DNA of 64,000 nucleotides, from positions 6,389,501 through 6,453,500 of the forward strand of contig OX359275.1 of NCBI GenBank assembly GCA_947179155.2. The letters run 5' to 3'. Below are positions 1-12,984 of this stretch, piece by piece (the first letter of the stretch is position 1; the number at the start of each line of letters is the position of its first letter). This stretch comes from Hedera helix (taxonomy: Eukaryota > Streptophyta > Magnoliopsida > Apiales > Araliaceae). Under the pieces are notes generated by a model, which worked only from the letters and a program-made list of their open reading frames with translations, did no database searches and was not told where the DNA came from. Position numbers and translations under genes: made by a program.

Positions 1-103
1 AATAAATGATCTACCACTTTCAGTAAAGGGAGAGAATGTCATATGTAATTCGATAAATGACAATTCAGAAATCATTGGCCAAGGTGGATTGAAAATTAGA
101 AAT

Positions 104-117
104 CACTACAAGAAAAA
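104..117 (+). repeat. Left terminal inverted repeat of the CACTA element
   Basis: CACTACAAGAAAAA is preceded by AAT at 101-103, the expected position of a 3-bp target duplication. In this superfamily the terminus is the cleavage site of the TNP2-type transposase. The partner repeat was not found on the right. Confidence 0.8.
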
Positions 118-126
118 CGCGTATTA

Positions 127-470
127 GCGACCAAGACTTTCTGCGACCGCCAAAGCCGTCGCTAATACTACCTTTTAGCGACCGATTTCAGCGACCGAAT
201 ATGCACATAGTCACTAAAATTAATAGCGACCGAAAATCGGTCGCTATTTTCGTCGCAAATACTAGTTTTGCTACAAAAAAAGCGCGGGATTTTTGGCGCC
301 ATATTTAGCGACCGATGTTCCGTCGCTGATGTGGTCGCTGATATATTAGCGACCGAAACTTCCGTCGCTACAAGTACCAACGCATTACATGAAAAATAGC
401 GACCGAAAGCGGTCGCTAAAAGTGCCAACGCATTAAATGAATAACAGCGACCGAAAGCAGTCGCTATTAT
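127..470 (+). repeat. Left subterminal repeats of the CACTA element
   Basis: Roughly a dozen copies of AGCGACCGA and its reverse complement TCGGTCGCT lie in both orientations, many as back-to-back pairs that would form hairpins (for example 223-246 and 397-418). In En/Spm such subterminal arrays bind the TNPA-type protein and bring the ends together; binding here is inferred from family knowledge. Confidence 0.85.
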
Positions 471-575
471 GTTCAGACCTAATGTTAGACGCCGCACGGG
501 AAACAGAAGGAAGAAGAAAGCAGGAAAAAAAAAAAGAGAAGAGATAAGAGATAAGAGATAAGAGAGAAGAGCCCC

Positions 576-728
576 CCCTGCCGGACGCCACCCCTCCATT
601 CACCCTACCGGACGCCGCCGCCCCTGCCGGACACACTGCCCCTGTCGTTGCCCTTGCCGGACACACCGCCCCTACCGGACGTTGTCGCCCCTACCAAATC
701 CAGCCTCTGCCGGATGCCACCCCTGTCG
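576..728 (+). repeat. GC-rich degenerate minisatellite (CCGGAC units)
   Basis: A C+G-rich stretch built from imperfect units of the type CCCCTGCCGGACGCC; the CCGGAC/T core occurs about six times. It follows a purine-rich AGAGATAAG repeat (about 533-570). It lies between the left subterminal repeats and the AT-rich zone, and by position could be the transposon's promoter or untranslated leader. It contrasts sharply with the AT-rich surroundings. Confidence 0.6.
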
Positions 729-859
729 GTTAAGGTAAGTTACTGTCATCAATTTGAAAATTATTGTATGGATTGCTTCGGAAAATTATTGTATGGATTG
801 CTTTACAGATCATTTTACATATATTATTATTTAGTAATAATATCATTTCCAAATATTGA

Positions 860-1575
860 ACTGATAAACATTATGAAATAAATAAATATAATATAATAAA
901 GAAAATAATATTATGAAATACATAAATATAATATAATAATATAATGAAATAAATAAATATAATTTAATATAATAAATAAAAATAATACAAAATAATATAA
1001 TATAAAATAATATTATGAAATAAATACAAAATAATTATGAAATAAATACAAAATAAAATTATCATTTCCAAAATAATACAAAATAATATTATGAAATAAA
1101 TAAATATAATATAATATAATAAAGAAAAATAATACAAAATAATATAATACAAAATATTATTATGAAATAAATACAAAATAATATTATGAAATAAATACAA
1201 AATAATATTATCATTTCCAAAATAATACAAAATAATATTATGAAATAAATAAATATAATATAATGTCATTCAAATTAATATAATATAATATAATATATAT
1301 AAATATAATATAATATAATATTATTCAAAATTAAACAAAATAATATTATAATATATATAAATATAATATAGTATAAAATAATACAAAAAAAGATAATAAC
1401 GATAAATAATACAAAATAATAAAAAATAATATAATTAAAATATTATAATATAATATCATTCAAATTCATATAAAATAAAGAAATATAATATAATATTATT
1501 CAAAATAATATTATAAAATAAATAACAATAATATAATATAATATAATATATATAAAAATAATATAAAAAAAATAA
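860..1575. repeat. AT-rich low-complexity tract inside the CACTA element
   Basis: About 700 bp almost entirely of A and T, made of shuffled short words such as AATAATATTATGAAATAAATA. Blocks recur (for example around 1080-1110 and 1220-1260), which suggests slippage and local duplication. No credible gene is present; open frames here only reflect the low complexity. The stretch 1576-2020 that follows has no recognisable gene and may be intron or leader. Confidence 0.75.
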
Positions 1576-2020
1576 ACGCAGCTTAGAAACCCGTTCAAGA
1601 TTCACTCATTAGGAGTGAATCTTGAATAATCCCCGTTTTGGGACTGTTCTTGTATGTTCCGCTCCTACTTAGGCCGGTGTCAATGAGTTAAGCGAATTTA
1701 TCTGTTTGTGCTAAAGAAATTTTGGTTTGTTTATCTTCTATTGTTCTCTGGGTGCATACTTAGACTGTGTAAATTATAGTCTATTTCGTGTACTTGAAGA
1801 CCCATGGTAGATGCTGCCGAAATTTCTTTAGAACAAACATATGCATTTGTTTAAGTCGTTGACATTAGTGGGACTCACATACAAGAATGGGATAGAAGCC
1901 TGACCGGTGTAATAAGGGTGGAGACGTATTTAGGTCGGAAACATGCATTATACCTATACATTTTTAATAAATAGATTTAATGAATACAAAAAATATTGTC
2001 AAAATAGGTACCATACTATT

Positions 2021-5000
2021 ATGGATTTATATTCAGACCATAGTTGGATGAGGCGACGAAAGTCACGCGGGCAGATAGGTGCTACAGCTGAATTTAGAAC
2101 TAGTTGTTAAGTGTTTTTGGATTACGCATATAGCCAGAAAGAATATGTCAACGCTCAGAACAAGATAAGATGTCATTGTTTGAAGTGTAAGACTGTTAAT
2201 TATACGGACATAGATATAGTCGCATATCATTTACTTGTTAATGGGTTCATGAAAAATTACGAAGAATATTAGTGGGCACATGGACAGAAAAGAGAGAGTG
2301 TCAATGCACGGATACATAATCTAGCTGACAATAGTACCCATCGTATGAATGACATGGTTCATGATATTGCTGGGCCGGATTTTGATTGGGAACAAGACAT
2401 AGATCAACTTATGAATTCTGATGCCAAATCGTTCTTTAAGTTATTAGAGGAGGGATGCGAACCGTTGTGGCCTGGTTGCTCAAAGCAAACTACATTGTCT
2501 GCAGTGGCGACGTTACTTAACATCAAGGCTGATCACAACATGAGCCATGCGTGTTTTGAGTCTCTATTAAAGGCCATTAAGAGTATGTTACCTGACGGTG
2601 AAAAATTGCCCGATAACTATTACTTTTGTAAGAAAATGGTGAAGAAGTTGGGTCTTGGATACCAGAAGATCGATGCATGTCCGAACGATTGCATATTGTT
2701 TTATAAGGAAAATGAACAGAAGACAAAGTGCACGTTGTGCAATCATGATCAGTTTAAGCCTAATAAAGACGGTGTGACTACAAAGAGACAAATATACCTT
2801 TTAAGATTTTAAGGTATTTTCCAATTACACATCGGCTGCAAAGATTGTACATGTCTTCAAGAACAGCTGAACACATGACTTGGCATACGAGATCTCCAGC
2901 TAAAGGTGGGGAACTTAATTATCCTGCAGATGGGAAGGCTTAGAAAGAATTCAACTTAACTCATCCGGGGTTTGCATTAGAACCAAGAAATGTGAGACTT
3001 GGATTGTCAACCAATGGTTTCAACCCTTTCGGCCACTCAGCTGTTCCGTATTCCTGCTGGCCTGTGATAGTGACTCCATACAACTTGCCTCCTTGGATGT
3101 GTATGAAACAACCATACTTGTTTCTTTCACTCATGATTCCTGGTCCCAAGAGTCCTGGAAAGAATCTAGATGTTTACTTGAAACATCTTATAGACGAGTT
3201 GAAGGTATTGTGGGCGGATGGAATACAGACTTGGGATGTTTCAACCAAAATAAATTTTAGCCTTCGGGCATCAATTATGTGGACTATTAGTGATTTTCCT
3301 ACTTATGGTATGTTATCTGGATGGAGAACACACGGGAAGATCTCTTGTCCATATTGTCTGGAGCATACAAAGTCTTTTAATCTACCACATGGTCGGAAGC
3401 CCTACTGGTTTGACTGTCATCGTCGTTTCTTGCCGATAGATCACCCTTTTCGAAGAAATAGAGAAAATTTTAAAAAAGGAAAATTAGAGAAAGATATGTC
3501 GGTAGGACGATTGTCTGGGACAGAGGTGCGTGACCGTGTGATGAGATTGCCAGTAATCCCATTTGGTAAAAGTGTTGCCTCAACAACAATCAATGGGTTT
3601 TGTGAGTCTCACAATTGGGTTCGAAGAAGCATATTTTGGGAACTATCTTATTGGTCGATAAACTTGATTCGTCACAATCTAGATGTAATGCATATTGAGA
3701 AGAATGTGTTTGACAATGTATTTAACACCGTGATGGGTGTTAAGGGCAAGACGAAAGATAATGATAAAGCACGGTTGGATATGAAAGATATTTGTAAGTG
3801 TCCTGGTTTAGAGCTTTATGAATCACCTAATGGAAAGATTGTCAAACTGCATGCAAAATACACATTGTCCAAGAAGCAGGTTGAAGATGTGTGTGCATGG
3901 ATCAAGTCTCTAAAACTACCAGATGGATATGCGTCAAACATTGCAAGGTGTGTTACAGGTCACAAAATACAAGGGATGAAAAGTCATGATTGTCACGTGT
4001 TCATGAAGAGACTCTTGCCAATAGCATTTCGAGACTTGCTTGATAAACCAATATGGGATGTTTTGACTGAGCTTAGTCATTTCTTCAAAAGCATATGTTC
4101 AAAAACGTTAAATGAAAATGACATGGAAATAGTTGAGAAGAACATCATTGAGATCATGTGTAAGCTTGAAAAAATATTTCCACCAGGGTTTTTTGACTCC
4201 ATGGAGCATTTGCAAATTCATCTACCCTATGAAGCTCATGTTGGTGGGCAAGTTCAATACAGATGGATGTATCCTTTCGAGAGGGTGATGGGAAACCTGA
4301 AGAGGAAGGTTAAAAATAGAGCTTATGTCGAGGGGTCGATATGTGAAGCATACAGTTTTGATGTGATATCTACGTTTGTATCAGACTATTTTCCCGATGA
4401 AGTTTTGACAAAGGCCAATCGAGTTCCAAGACATGATGATGGGGGGAACGTTGAACTAAACGGTCGACTTTCTGTATTTGGTCTACCGGGTCGCACTTAT
4501 GGAAAAGAAAAACGCATATTCCTCTCTGAGCGGGAATTACATGCTGCACATACTTACATTCTTCTCAATTGCGAGGAGATTGAGGGATTAGTGAGGTATA
4601 CATGTAAAACTCATATTTAGCTTAATCTCATTGATGTATACTATAATCTCATATATATTGTTTCATATATATAATATATCTTTAGATCATTCGATGCTGA
4701 GTTAGGAACAAATCAACATGGCATAACTGATAAAGATATTGAACTGAATCGGGATCAAAACTTTGCAAAATGGATAAAGGACAAAGTAAGTTATTCCTCT
4801 TAATTAAGTCATTTTATTTAATTTATGAAAAACTTATTAACAATGTCTTAAACAATTGTAGGCTCTTAATGACGATACAATTTCTTCAAATTTACAAGTC
4901 TTAGCCATGGGCCCAGATAGTGACCAACTCACTCGTAATGGTTATAAAGTAAATGGCTATGATTTTCATACAAAGACATACGCCATCGGTAAAAGAACAA

Positions 5001-5605
5001 TCAATACTAGAGTGTTTGTTCAAGGAGATTGCTACAATGAGGTTGGTCGTGCCTTTTATGGGGAGTTGGAAGAAATTATTGAGTTGTCGTATAAGGGTAC
5101 ATATAGAGGTCAGATTAATCTGTTTAAATGTCATTGGTTTGATTCAGAAAAAGGGATACATGTCGATCGACATGGAATTGTCGATATTGACCTCAATAAA
5201 AGGACATGTATGAATGCACCCTTTGTGTTGCCAACTCAAACACAACAAGTGTATTATACTCGTACTCCTATTCGAAAAAGGGATAGAACGCCTACAAATT
5301 GGCAAGTTATCATTCATACTCCTGCGCGCATTCGTGTCCAATTAGTAGAGGGAGAAGTCTACCAAGAGGAGACGTTACATAACCCTCCTATAATAAATCT
5401 CGATGACAACAATCAACTCAACAATTTAGAGGGTGGAGGTGAGGATGGTGAATTGGATCCCGATTCAGTACAACACTTAGATGACAGTGATACTGAGGAG
5501 GAAGAGTTATTAAGTGACAACGACACCGATTCTGAAGTAGGAGATGGTTATGAATCTCCACATATTGTTGAAGAGAATTCAGAATCTGACAGCGAATTTC
5601 ATTAA
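2021..5605 (+). pseudogene. TNP2-type CACTA transposase (broken)
   Basis: The product would cut and join CACTA termini in the nucleus. The best model is exon 1 at 2021-4595, exon 2 at 4686-4785 and exon 3 at 4862-5605, with GT/AG borders that keep frame. Exon 1 opens with a transposase-associated domain (start MDLYSDHSWM, then a CHCLKC zinc-type cluster near 2175). It continues into the transposase_21/TNP2 core (from 2345; NLDVMHIEKNVFDNV near 3690) and a DUF4218-type region (about 4195-4390). Exon 3 encodes a DUF4216-type domain (about 4940-5200) and an acidic tail. Damage seen: TAA at 2108-2110, TAG at 2270-2272, a frameshift near 2800-2812 and TAG at 2941-2943. Family assignment is firm; intron borders are inferred by eye. 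Confidence 0.9.
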
Positions 5606-5747
5606 AATGTATGTTTACTTTAATTTGTATTATGTAGAGTTATATATAAATGTTTACTAAATATTATTGAGTTGTTGTATATACACGCATTTTATTTCAG
5701 TCGCTATTATTATGTAAGTCACATTAATATGTCATTTTTTTGAATAA

Positions 5748-7232
5748 ATGGCATCTTCAGCATCAGGAAGGAAACGCGGTTTAGGTCGGGGTTCAAATCA
5801 AATACCAAAGGCCCCAACTAATCTAGACGAGCGTATTGTATTACAGATTCGCCCTGATCCTACCAACACGTAAGTTATTAACCGTATAGTAATATTAAAC
5901 TCAGCAATAATATTATTGTATATACTAATGTTATTTAATTCTATATTTCAGAGATTTTGCAGATGTTAGGGTTGTGAAATGTATTTCACAGCTATGCCTA
6001 CAAAACTGGCCTATCCCATCTATTACGTGGGCCAGCACACCGCTAGCCCATAAGGAGGCCTGTTGGCAAGAGTTCCAGGTATTTGTTTTTCCGTAATTTA
6101 TAATTATTCTATTGAAATATTATAATGTTTATTTTAATGTTATTATTGTATTTTTATTTCAGAAAAGATACAAGTGGAAAGATTCATAGACCGGGGTTAT
6201 ACAGACACTATTCTGGAAAAAGTGTGATGTCCGTACCAAAGACAACATAAAGAAGGAGCGGGAAAAGACACTGTATAATGCCAGCATAGACCATCCTGGC
6301 CAGGCTGTGGAGTATATGCATGAGTACAACCCGTGGTGGTGCTCGCGCGATATATGGGTTGAGATGTGCCAACAGTGGTAGAGTGACGAATGGGCGAAGA
6401 AAGGGAGGATTGCCGCCAGGAACAGATCCGCCGGTGTAGTTGAAGGGGAAAAGACAAAGGGTACATACAAATGCGGTAATATATCACAGGCGCAACATTT
6501 CATGGATAGGGAGGTACAGAGTTCGTCAAATTTAATTTCTTCATATTTACGATAATTTATTTAGTATTTATTTGCATGACTAATATATTTATACACTTGT
6601 CATATTTGTAATCATCTAGTAGGTCTAGAGGTCAGACTATCAATTGGTTGGATGTGTACGTGGCCACTCGTGATGGTCTTCCTGATGCTATACAGATACG
6701 GGTAATTAAGTTTTTTTAACGTTACATGTTTATACATTAATTTTGACGTTACATTTAACTATTCAATGTATTACTTAATTACAGGACACTTACAACCAAC
6801 TAATGGATGAGCGGTATCCCCCTGGTAGTGGTCGCTCGCCGATTGATCAAGAGTTGTGGGAAAGGGCGTCGGTTGTCAAGAAATTTTTTATTAAGGGCCA
6901 AGGGCTGCGAAGACGAACGAGTATTACTGCCTCTTGCAACTCGGGTAGCCAGTTAACTCAAGCATCATACAATCCGACGCCACATAACGCTGCGGACTGT
7001 GTTAGAGCCATATGCAGAGATCCTGCACTTCTACATCAGCTGCAAGATCATTTGAAAGCGTTGAGCCTTGATTCATTAGCGAATGCGGTGGCGACAGCAG
7101 CAAGTCAGCCGGACCAGGAGGAGGAAAATGAGCAAGACGAGGTAATATTATTACTTAATGCACCAAAATTAATCATTCAATAATACTATCTTGAACGTGT
7201 TTCTTTTCTTGTTACAGGAACGTGGCAGTTAG
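5748..7232 (+). pseudogene. Second CACTA gene, transposase_24/TNPA-like (broken)
   Basis: A short-exon gene downstream of the transposase on the same strand. By eye the exons are 5748-5869, 5952-6078, 6163-6513, about 6620-6701, 6785-7141 and 7218-7232, mostly with GT/AG borders. The translation starts MASSASGRKRGLGRG. It includes NPWWCSRDIWVEMC, typical of plant En/Spm accessory proteins, and later a coiled, acidic C-terminus ending ERGS. Such proteins are thought to bind the subterminal repeats. Exon 3 holds two in-frame stops (6187-6189 and 6379-6381), so it is a pseudogene. The acceptor of exon 4 is ambiguous because the obvious AG gives an immediate stop. Confidence 0.7.
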
Positions 7233-7544
7233 CTAGATCGATGAATCTTGGCGAGCTACATATCGTTCTTAACTTTTTTATTGTATTCATTCTATTGTGT
7301 TACACATGAACGGTTGGATATTTATCGTATTGTATATATTTATGTACTAAGATTTGATTAGATGATGGTTTTATATTTATTTGAAATGTATGTTATTTCA
7401 TTTGGTTAGAATTTGATATTTGGTTGGAGATCTCAATTAGATCGTTTATATATATGTTGTGCTGTGTTGGGATGTGTTTGACAAGTAAAGAATTTTTTGG
7501 GAATCGAAAAAAATAAAAAAAAACCTTTTTTTCTGAAAAGAATA

Positions 7545-7895
7545 ATCAGAGACCGATATCGGTCGCTAAAAACCTGTCGCTACTACCGGTCGTTGTTCGT
7601 CTCAAAATCCGGTCGTTGATAATCATTTTGTCGGTCGCTAATAGCGGTCGCTGATATTGGTCGTTGTTTCTTCAGTCGCTGTTAGCGGTCGCTACACGTG
7701 GCGAATGTTGTCATGTGTGATCACTCAGCTTAGAGACCAAGTCGGTCGCCATTGTCGGTCGCTGAAAATTCGGTCGCTATTGTCCGTCGCTGATATGAAT
7801 GTTAGCGACCAAACTATAGGCGACGGATATCAGCGATCGAATTCGGTCGCTGATGTCCATTAGGGACCGAATTCGGTCGCTAATAAGCGGTCACT
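7545..7895 (+). repeat. Right subterminal repeats of the CACTA element
   Basis: About fifteen to twenty copies of TCGGTCGCT and AGCGACCGA variants in both orientations, matching the left array and confirming that one element spans 104 to about 7900. Copies here are more degenerate (CGGTCGTTG, TGTCGCTA) than at the left. Confidence 0.85.
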
Positions 7896-7905
7896 GATAG
7901 ATCGA

Positions 7906-8594
7906 ATTTCTAATTTACATTAGAGTTGTACATTTGATAATTAAAATACATACGATCAAATAAAATAAGACTTGACAGTAATTTCATGTCTTATATTTGA
8001 TTGGGACATTGTGTGGTAGAATGGTTGAATTGTACTATAACTATTTGCTGAAATGTTCTTTTACGATCAAATGTTAAAATCTATATTATCTGAAAAATCA
8101 TTGATCGCTAAGGGGGCTGACCCTTATTATGGATTAAATATTATTTATTAAATAAATTAAATAATTTAATTTATTTTATAAATAAGATTAGAATTAATTT
8201 AATTAATTTATTCTACAATCGGTTTAATATGGAGAACCTAAAGGATCACACCGAGAAAATATTTATTTTAGAAGTGGATGGCTTAATGGTAATAATAAAT
8301 TTAAGTATATTTAATTTATACTATGATGATGGAATAAATTAAATAGCATAATATTAATAATTATGTATTTTAAAAATACTGATTATAAATTAATAAGAAA
8401 AGTTTTATTATTATTATTATTACTATTATAATTATTTTGTTCCTAAATGGTTTATGAATTAAATAATAAGACATACTCTCATTATTAAATAATTAAGTTA
8501 TTAAATGACTTAAGAATTGTAATTAATTAATTTAGTTCCTAGTACAATTGAGAATTAAATTAAAATCTTAATCCTAAATAGTTTAGGAGGGTTG

Positions 8595-8676
<82 letters not shown>

Positions 8677-9250
8677 ACGAGTTTTATTATGGATTAATGT
8701 TACGCATTCTTCCATAAGAAGGGAGAGTATTTCATATTTTCTTTACAATTAGAAGAAAGAGAAAATTAGGGCTAACCATCCACGATTTAAAAAAATCAAA
8801 ATCAACTTCTTGAATACTTATTAATCCTTGGTAGATCATCTTTACATGATTTGCACTTGGGGAGTTGACATTGATCCATGAAATCTAATTGGTGAATTCG
8901 AACAAGAACGCGAAGGATTAAAATGAGGAGAACTTCTATATGTGGAAACTTGGTTCTACAAATGTATAAATCTTTTATCATTTCTCAATTAATAATAGCT
9001 GCATAAGAAAGATCCTGGTTATTGGTTTGTAAAAATTTTAAAATATGATTTTTCTTGCTTTCGTTGCGTTATTACAATTTGATTGTATCTATGCTATATT
9101 TTTGCAAACCAACAATTCATACATCTATTTTACCCAACAAGTTATATAACATGAACTTAACTTGTGATATTACAAAAACTTACATAATAACCCTTAGGTT
9201 ATCTAACCTTAACTATTACATCATATTAAAAAAATTATATACATAGTTGT
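7906..9250. other. AT-rich non-coding DNA, possible old LTR
   Basis: No gene is visible. The stretch is rich in AATTAATTTAATT words and is interrupted by a (TA)n tract. The part after the tract (about 8680-9070) reads like the unstructured end of an old LTR, but I found no termini, primer site or target duplication, so this is a weak guess. Confidence 0.35.
8597..8674. repeat. (TA)n microsatellite
   Basis: About 39 uninterrupted TA units. Confidence 0.95.
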
Positions 9251-10146
9251 CTTTATACAATTTAAAATAAAAGAATAAAATAGGTAAAAACTACATGTGC
9301 GCTTTCTCTTTTCCCTTGTCAAGCGCTATCCCTATGGAACTCTCGTACTTAGCTGAAATGTTAACTTAAGCAAGAATGAACAATCACATTACCCAACAAG
9401 TATAATATATTTAAAATAAGTAGTTTGATTATGAATAAACTATAGTACAACCTTTCAATAGTTGAACAAAAACTGTGAATTGAAATGAATAATAAAATTT
9501 TAAACTTTTCAATTGATTTTGAAATCAAAACACTACTGAGGGTCACCCCGAACCTTGAACCAATATTAGGTTAACAGTTATCTCAACTGAAACCTTTCAC
9601 ACGACTAAAAAACATCTCTTCATTGTACGCTAGGTGATCAACCATTTATACCTATGTATTGTACAAACATATAATCGTTTTCACATAATGTCAGAACTCT
9701 AGTCTCCGATAACATGTTCTCTTTTATAGGTTGTTCATCTCAGTTTCTATCGTTTGAACTTGCACAAAAACAACTTGGATTGGGTTAGCTTTTATAGAAA
9801 AGTAAGATTCAATAACTTGATTTAACAACTGTCTAGCTTAAACAATTGGCATAGACCCACAACAATAGTTTGTATATGGAAGGAACTTACGACACTAAAT
9901 GGATTCAATTATAGAATAATAGTTTATAATTATACGTCAATAATTGTTTAGCCGAAACAATTTGCTGAGACTTACAAGAATAGTTCTCATAGTTGACCAA
10001 CAACTTTCAAACGATAGCTCAAGTTAGAATTCGAACAGTGTTTTTCAAAGACTAATAGAATAAATGTATCGTGGTACAACAAATCATGTATAATAATTGA
10101 TAGAATACTTGCATAACCTTTTTTGAAAATGAATTATTAAGAACGT
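9251..10146. other. Non-coding DNA with two 26-bp dyads
   Basis: No gene. Two reverse-strand copies of the GTCTA...GCTAGAC dyad lie at 9831-9856 and 9946-9971, each exactly 26 bp. The same dyad occurs in the LARD-like element at 46.1-46.6 kb and in chromovirus-type LTRs, so this is probably a fragment of a minus-strand LTR element. It is abutted at 10147 by the truncated Athila-like LTR. Confidence 0.5.
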
Positions 10147-11253
10147 AAACAACCTCCGGCACGTGCTAAAGATTTAATTTAATAGCAGCTTTAAGAATTA
10201 GAGAGATCGTTGAACTAAACAACATAAGCCACGCGTTTGCATTTAATTTAGATGGACATTCTTTCTAAAATAAAATAATCTTTAGATCTGCAAAATAATT
10301 ATTAAACTTAGTTGCTTCACCAACAACATTAGATTAATACGAATAAAAAACTAGTATGCATCCTAACAATTAAACAAATCAATCATAAAGATTAAGCACA
10401 GAAGAATATTCAATACTCAAAATATAAACTGAAAAATTAAAATAAATTAGATCTCACAGTGTATAAATCTTGATGGCTTCAATCACTTAAACCAAGAAAA
10501 ATAGTTTAGCCACACATCGCTATAAAAAACACTAAAGAATAAAAAAGAGAATTTTTCTAGTAAAAGTTGTATATCCATTGTGTATCTCAAGCCCTTTATT
10601 TATAGGTTAGATAATCCTCCTAACCCTAATATGATTTATTATTTCCAAACTCTAATAGGATTTAAAATACAAATAAAATAAATATAAAATTCCTATTTTA
10701 TTTCCTTTTCCTAATTGTGTTTGGCTTTGTAATTTATTTATGGCTATTAAATCTTTCGCTGGAACCACACGCGTAATAAAGCAACAAGCTACTGAAGGAA
10801 ATAAATTGGCAAAGGATAGGACCCATGTGCATGAAGAGATAGGAAATAAGCTGCAGCCGCTGGCCCACGCACTTGCTCATTTTTTCTATTTCAGCCGCTA
10901 CCGCGCATTGCATTTTTAATCTTACACAGTCGACCGTGCATTGCGCGGTCCATTGCTTCTGCTACTCCACCAAACGCCAAACAGCGTCGTGCCTTGCCCA
11001 GCTACTTCTGATCCCTTGTGCGCATGACGCGTCTATTCTAGCTTTCAAATTTTTACGATAATGCCCATGGACTTGATTTTCCTACAAAATAAAATTAAAA
11101 ATAATATAAACATAATAAAAATAATATAAAATTACTACAAATAATAAAAATACATAAAATTAAATAAATTATCTAAAACACTAAAAATACTTAAAAACTC
11201 ACAAATAATTAAGCATAAAATACATAATAAATAGACATAAAATTTACTTATCA
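10147..11253 (-). repeat. 3' LTR of the Athila-like element, truncated
   Basis: It matches the 5' LTR parts 15583-16038 and 21624-22242, but lacks the equivalent of the first roughly 380 bp at 15205-15582. It has an extra stretch near 10212-10240 (around CCACGCG) that the other LTR lacks. It ends TTATCA next to the polypurine tract. A CpG-bearing block lies at 10905-11035. Confidence 0.8.
10905..11035 (-). repeat. GC-rich palindrome cassette in the Athila-like 3' LTR
   Basis: It contains CCGCGCATTGC, GACCGTGCATTGCGCGGTC (GACCG/CGGTC arms), a decayed AAACGACGTCGT-type box (CAAACGCCAAACAGCGTCGT) and GTGCGCATGACGC. The same word set occurs in unrelated LTRs at 33.4, 43.1, 52.3 and 58.0 kb. Its function is unknown. 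Confidence 0.65.
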
Positions 11254-11268
11254 AATACCCCCACACTT
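11254..11268 (-). promoter_or_regulatory. Polypurine tract of the Athila-like element
   Basis: On the minus strand AAGTGTGGGGGTATT directly precedes the LTR start TGATAAG. This is the primer for plus-strand DNA synthesis in LTR retrotransposons. Confidence 0.8.
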
Positions 11269-12984
11269 AAATCTTTGCTTGCCTTCAAGCAAAATAAAAA
11301 CAAAAACAATAAAAATTAAACTATATTAAACAAACTAACTAACTCGACTGACTTATCTGAGCAACAAATGAATATGAATTCCACATTAGCCTCAAAGATT
11401 TTTTTTAAATGATAACTCAACGAAATTTTTATCACCATCCAAAATCTTGAATTTCAACATATTTATTAATCTTACTCTACTTAAAACCTTTTGTGCGTGT
11501 GTGAATCTAAATGTATCAAACTAATCAAAACTGAGATAAGCTTCGGTCATTAATTACCTTATAAAAGACATAACAAAACTTAATATACTTATTTTTCATA
11601 TTACTCTTTGCTAATATAAACAAATATAAGTCAGAAGATCAAAATGTTTCAAATAATTATATACACTAGGATTATTAATATACATTTTTCAAATATTTTT
11701 TTATTTTTCTTTCCTTTTAATGGGTGCATTTTATGCTCAATCCCATTTTCTTTATTTCTTTCGCTTTTTTTTTTTCTTCTTCAGTGAGTGCATTTTATGC
11801 TCTATCTCACTTTTTCATGTGTTTATGAGTGAATGCGTTTTATGCTCCATCTCAACCTACCACAAGATTTTTCTTTTTAACAATCCTAGAAAAAGTACCT
11901 AAATTATCTCCTCCAAATTATATTTTGCTTATATTTCACTTCAACTAATGATCAAATAAGATATAGAACTCAAAAATATCTTCCATAAGAATTCAACCAT
12001 TTAAATTTTCTCTTAATTAAAACAAGCTCAAACAAATGGATATAAGTGCAGAAAAATTAAGGATTTCAAACAAAGTCAATATCAACAATAAGTCAAAATT
12101 CAGACTAAGTAAAAATTTAGTATTTTTCCAAGAGTTATTAAATAAAAATAAAATTTTTTATCATTGGCTAAAAATTTAAAATCTAATTAACTCATTGCTC
12201 AAGTAACACATCCTAAAAATAAAATAAAAAAATATCTCATTTTTGTAAGAAACACGGTTACACTTAGCATGTGCAACAAGCCTTTAAACCCCAAGGTTAT
12301 CCTAAGTGGACGAGTTTTGTCTCGTGAGGGTTTATAGTGAATTTACCCACAAAATTCAAAATTTTAATTTTTTTTTAAATTCCTTAAAAAAGAATTCAAA
12401 ATATGATCTAAAAATAACAAAAATCCTAAATCTCTTCTCTCACACTTAAAATTTATATTGTCCCCAATGTAAAATAAAATTCAAAGAAAAAGGCACAGAT
12501 AACTAAAAATATAAATGCAAAAATTAAAAAGAAATAAAATTATACTCCCATTGGGTTGTCTCCCAAGCAACGCCTTTATTTATTGCCATTGGCTTGACAA
12601 CATGTTTAACCACTACGTCACTCCTCCTTCATGAATTTTGACAATGTCATCCATCTTTGCTTCATTTATCATGGACTTGTTCAAACTCTCTTGTAGTGGA
12701 TATGAAGGTTTTACTCCCTCTTCAATGAAATTGAGATGATTAGGGCGAAGCTTTAAATCTGAAATGGAATCCTACAAAACAAAAGATAAAGACTTCTCGT
12801 TAGGAACTGGTAAGTCAAAATATGGATCATTACCTGTTTTTGGAGAACCATTCACAGCAGCAATAGTTTTTTTTCAAATCAACACTCAAGACTAACTCCT
12901 CATTCTTTTTCCCAAAACTCTGACTAAATGTCGTTTTCAATTCATCCTCTTCATTAATCACATCAACAGAATTATTAGGATATT
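11269..12984 (-). other. Non-coding tail of the Athila-like element
   Basis: About 1.7 kb between protease and the polypurine tract. Polymerase and integrase would normally be encoded before this point but none is present. The part next to protease (12600-12985) retains a degenerate frame, and the word for GLGRQPN-type sequence at about 12545-12575 (TTGGGAGACAACCC on the minus strand) resembles a block I associate with tails of this lineage. AT-rich, no intact ORF. Confidence 0.6.

Larger units (their letters stand above)
104..7905 (+). mobile_element. CACTA (En/Spm) DNA transposon, decayed
   Basis: The element opens with CACTACAAGAAAAA, the diagnostic CACTA terminus, and both ends carry dense AGCGACCGA/TCGGTCGCT subterminal repeats (127-470 and 7545-7895). 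Between them lie a TNP2-type transposase gene and a second transposon-specific gene on the same strand, the usual two-gene layout of autonomous CACTA elements. A matching CTTGTAGTG terminus is not visible near 7900, so the right end is deleted or heavily mutated and 7905 is only an estimate. Both genes carry nonsense codons, so the copy cannot make its own transposase. The stretch 7233-7544 between the second gene and the right repeats holds no gene. Confidence 0.9.

Noticed and set aside
168..599. 143-codon frame on the minus strand
   Set aside because: It runs through the CACTA subterminal repeats and purine-rich repeats; composition is repeat-driven and no domain is visible.
964..1269. 101-codon frame of I, L, Y and F on the minus strand
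   Set aside because: Pure low-complexity AT sequence.
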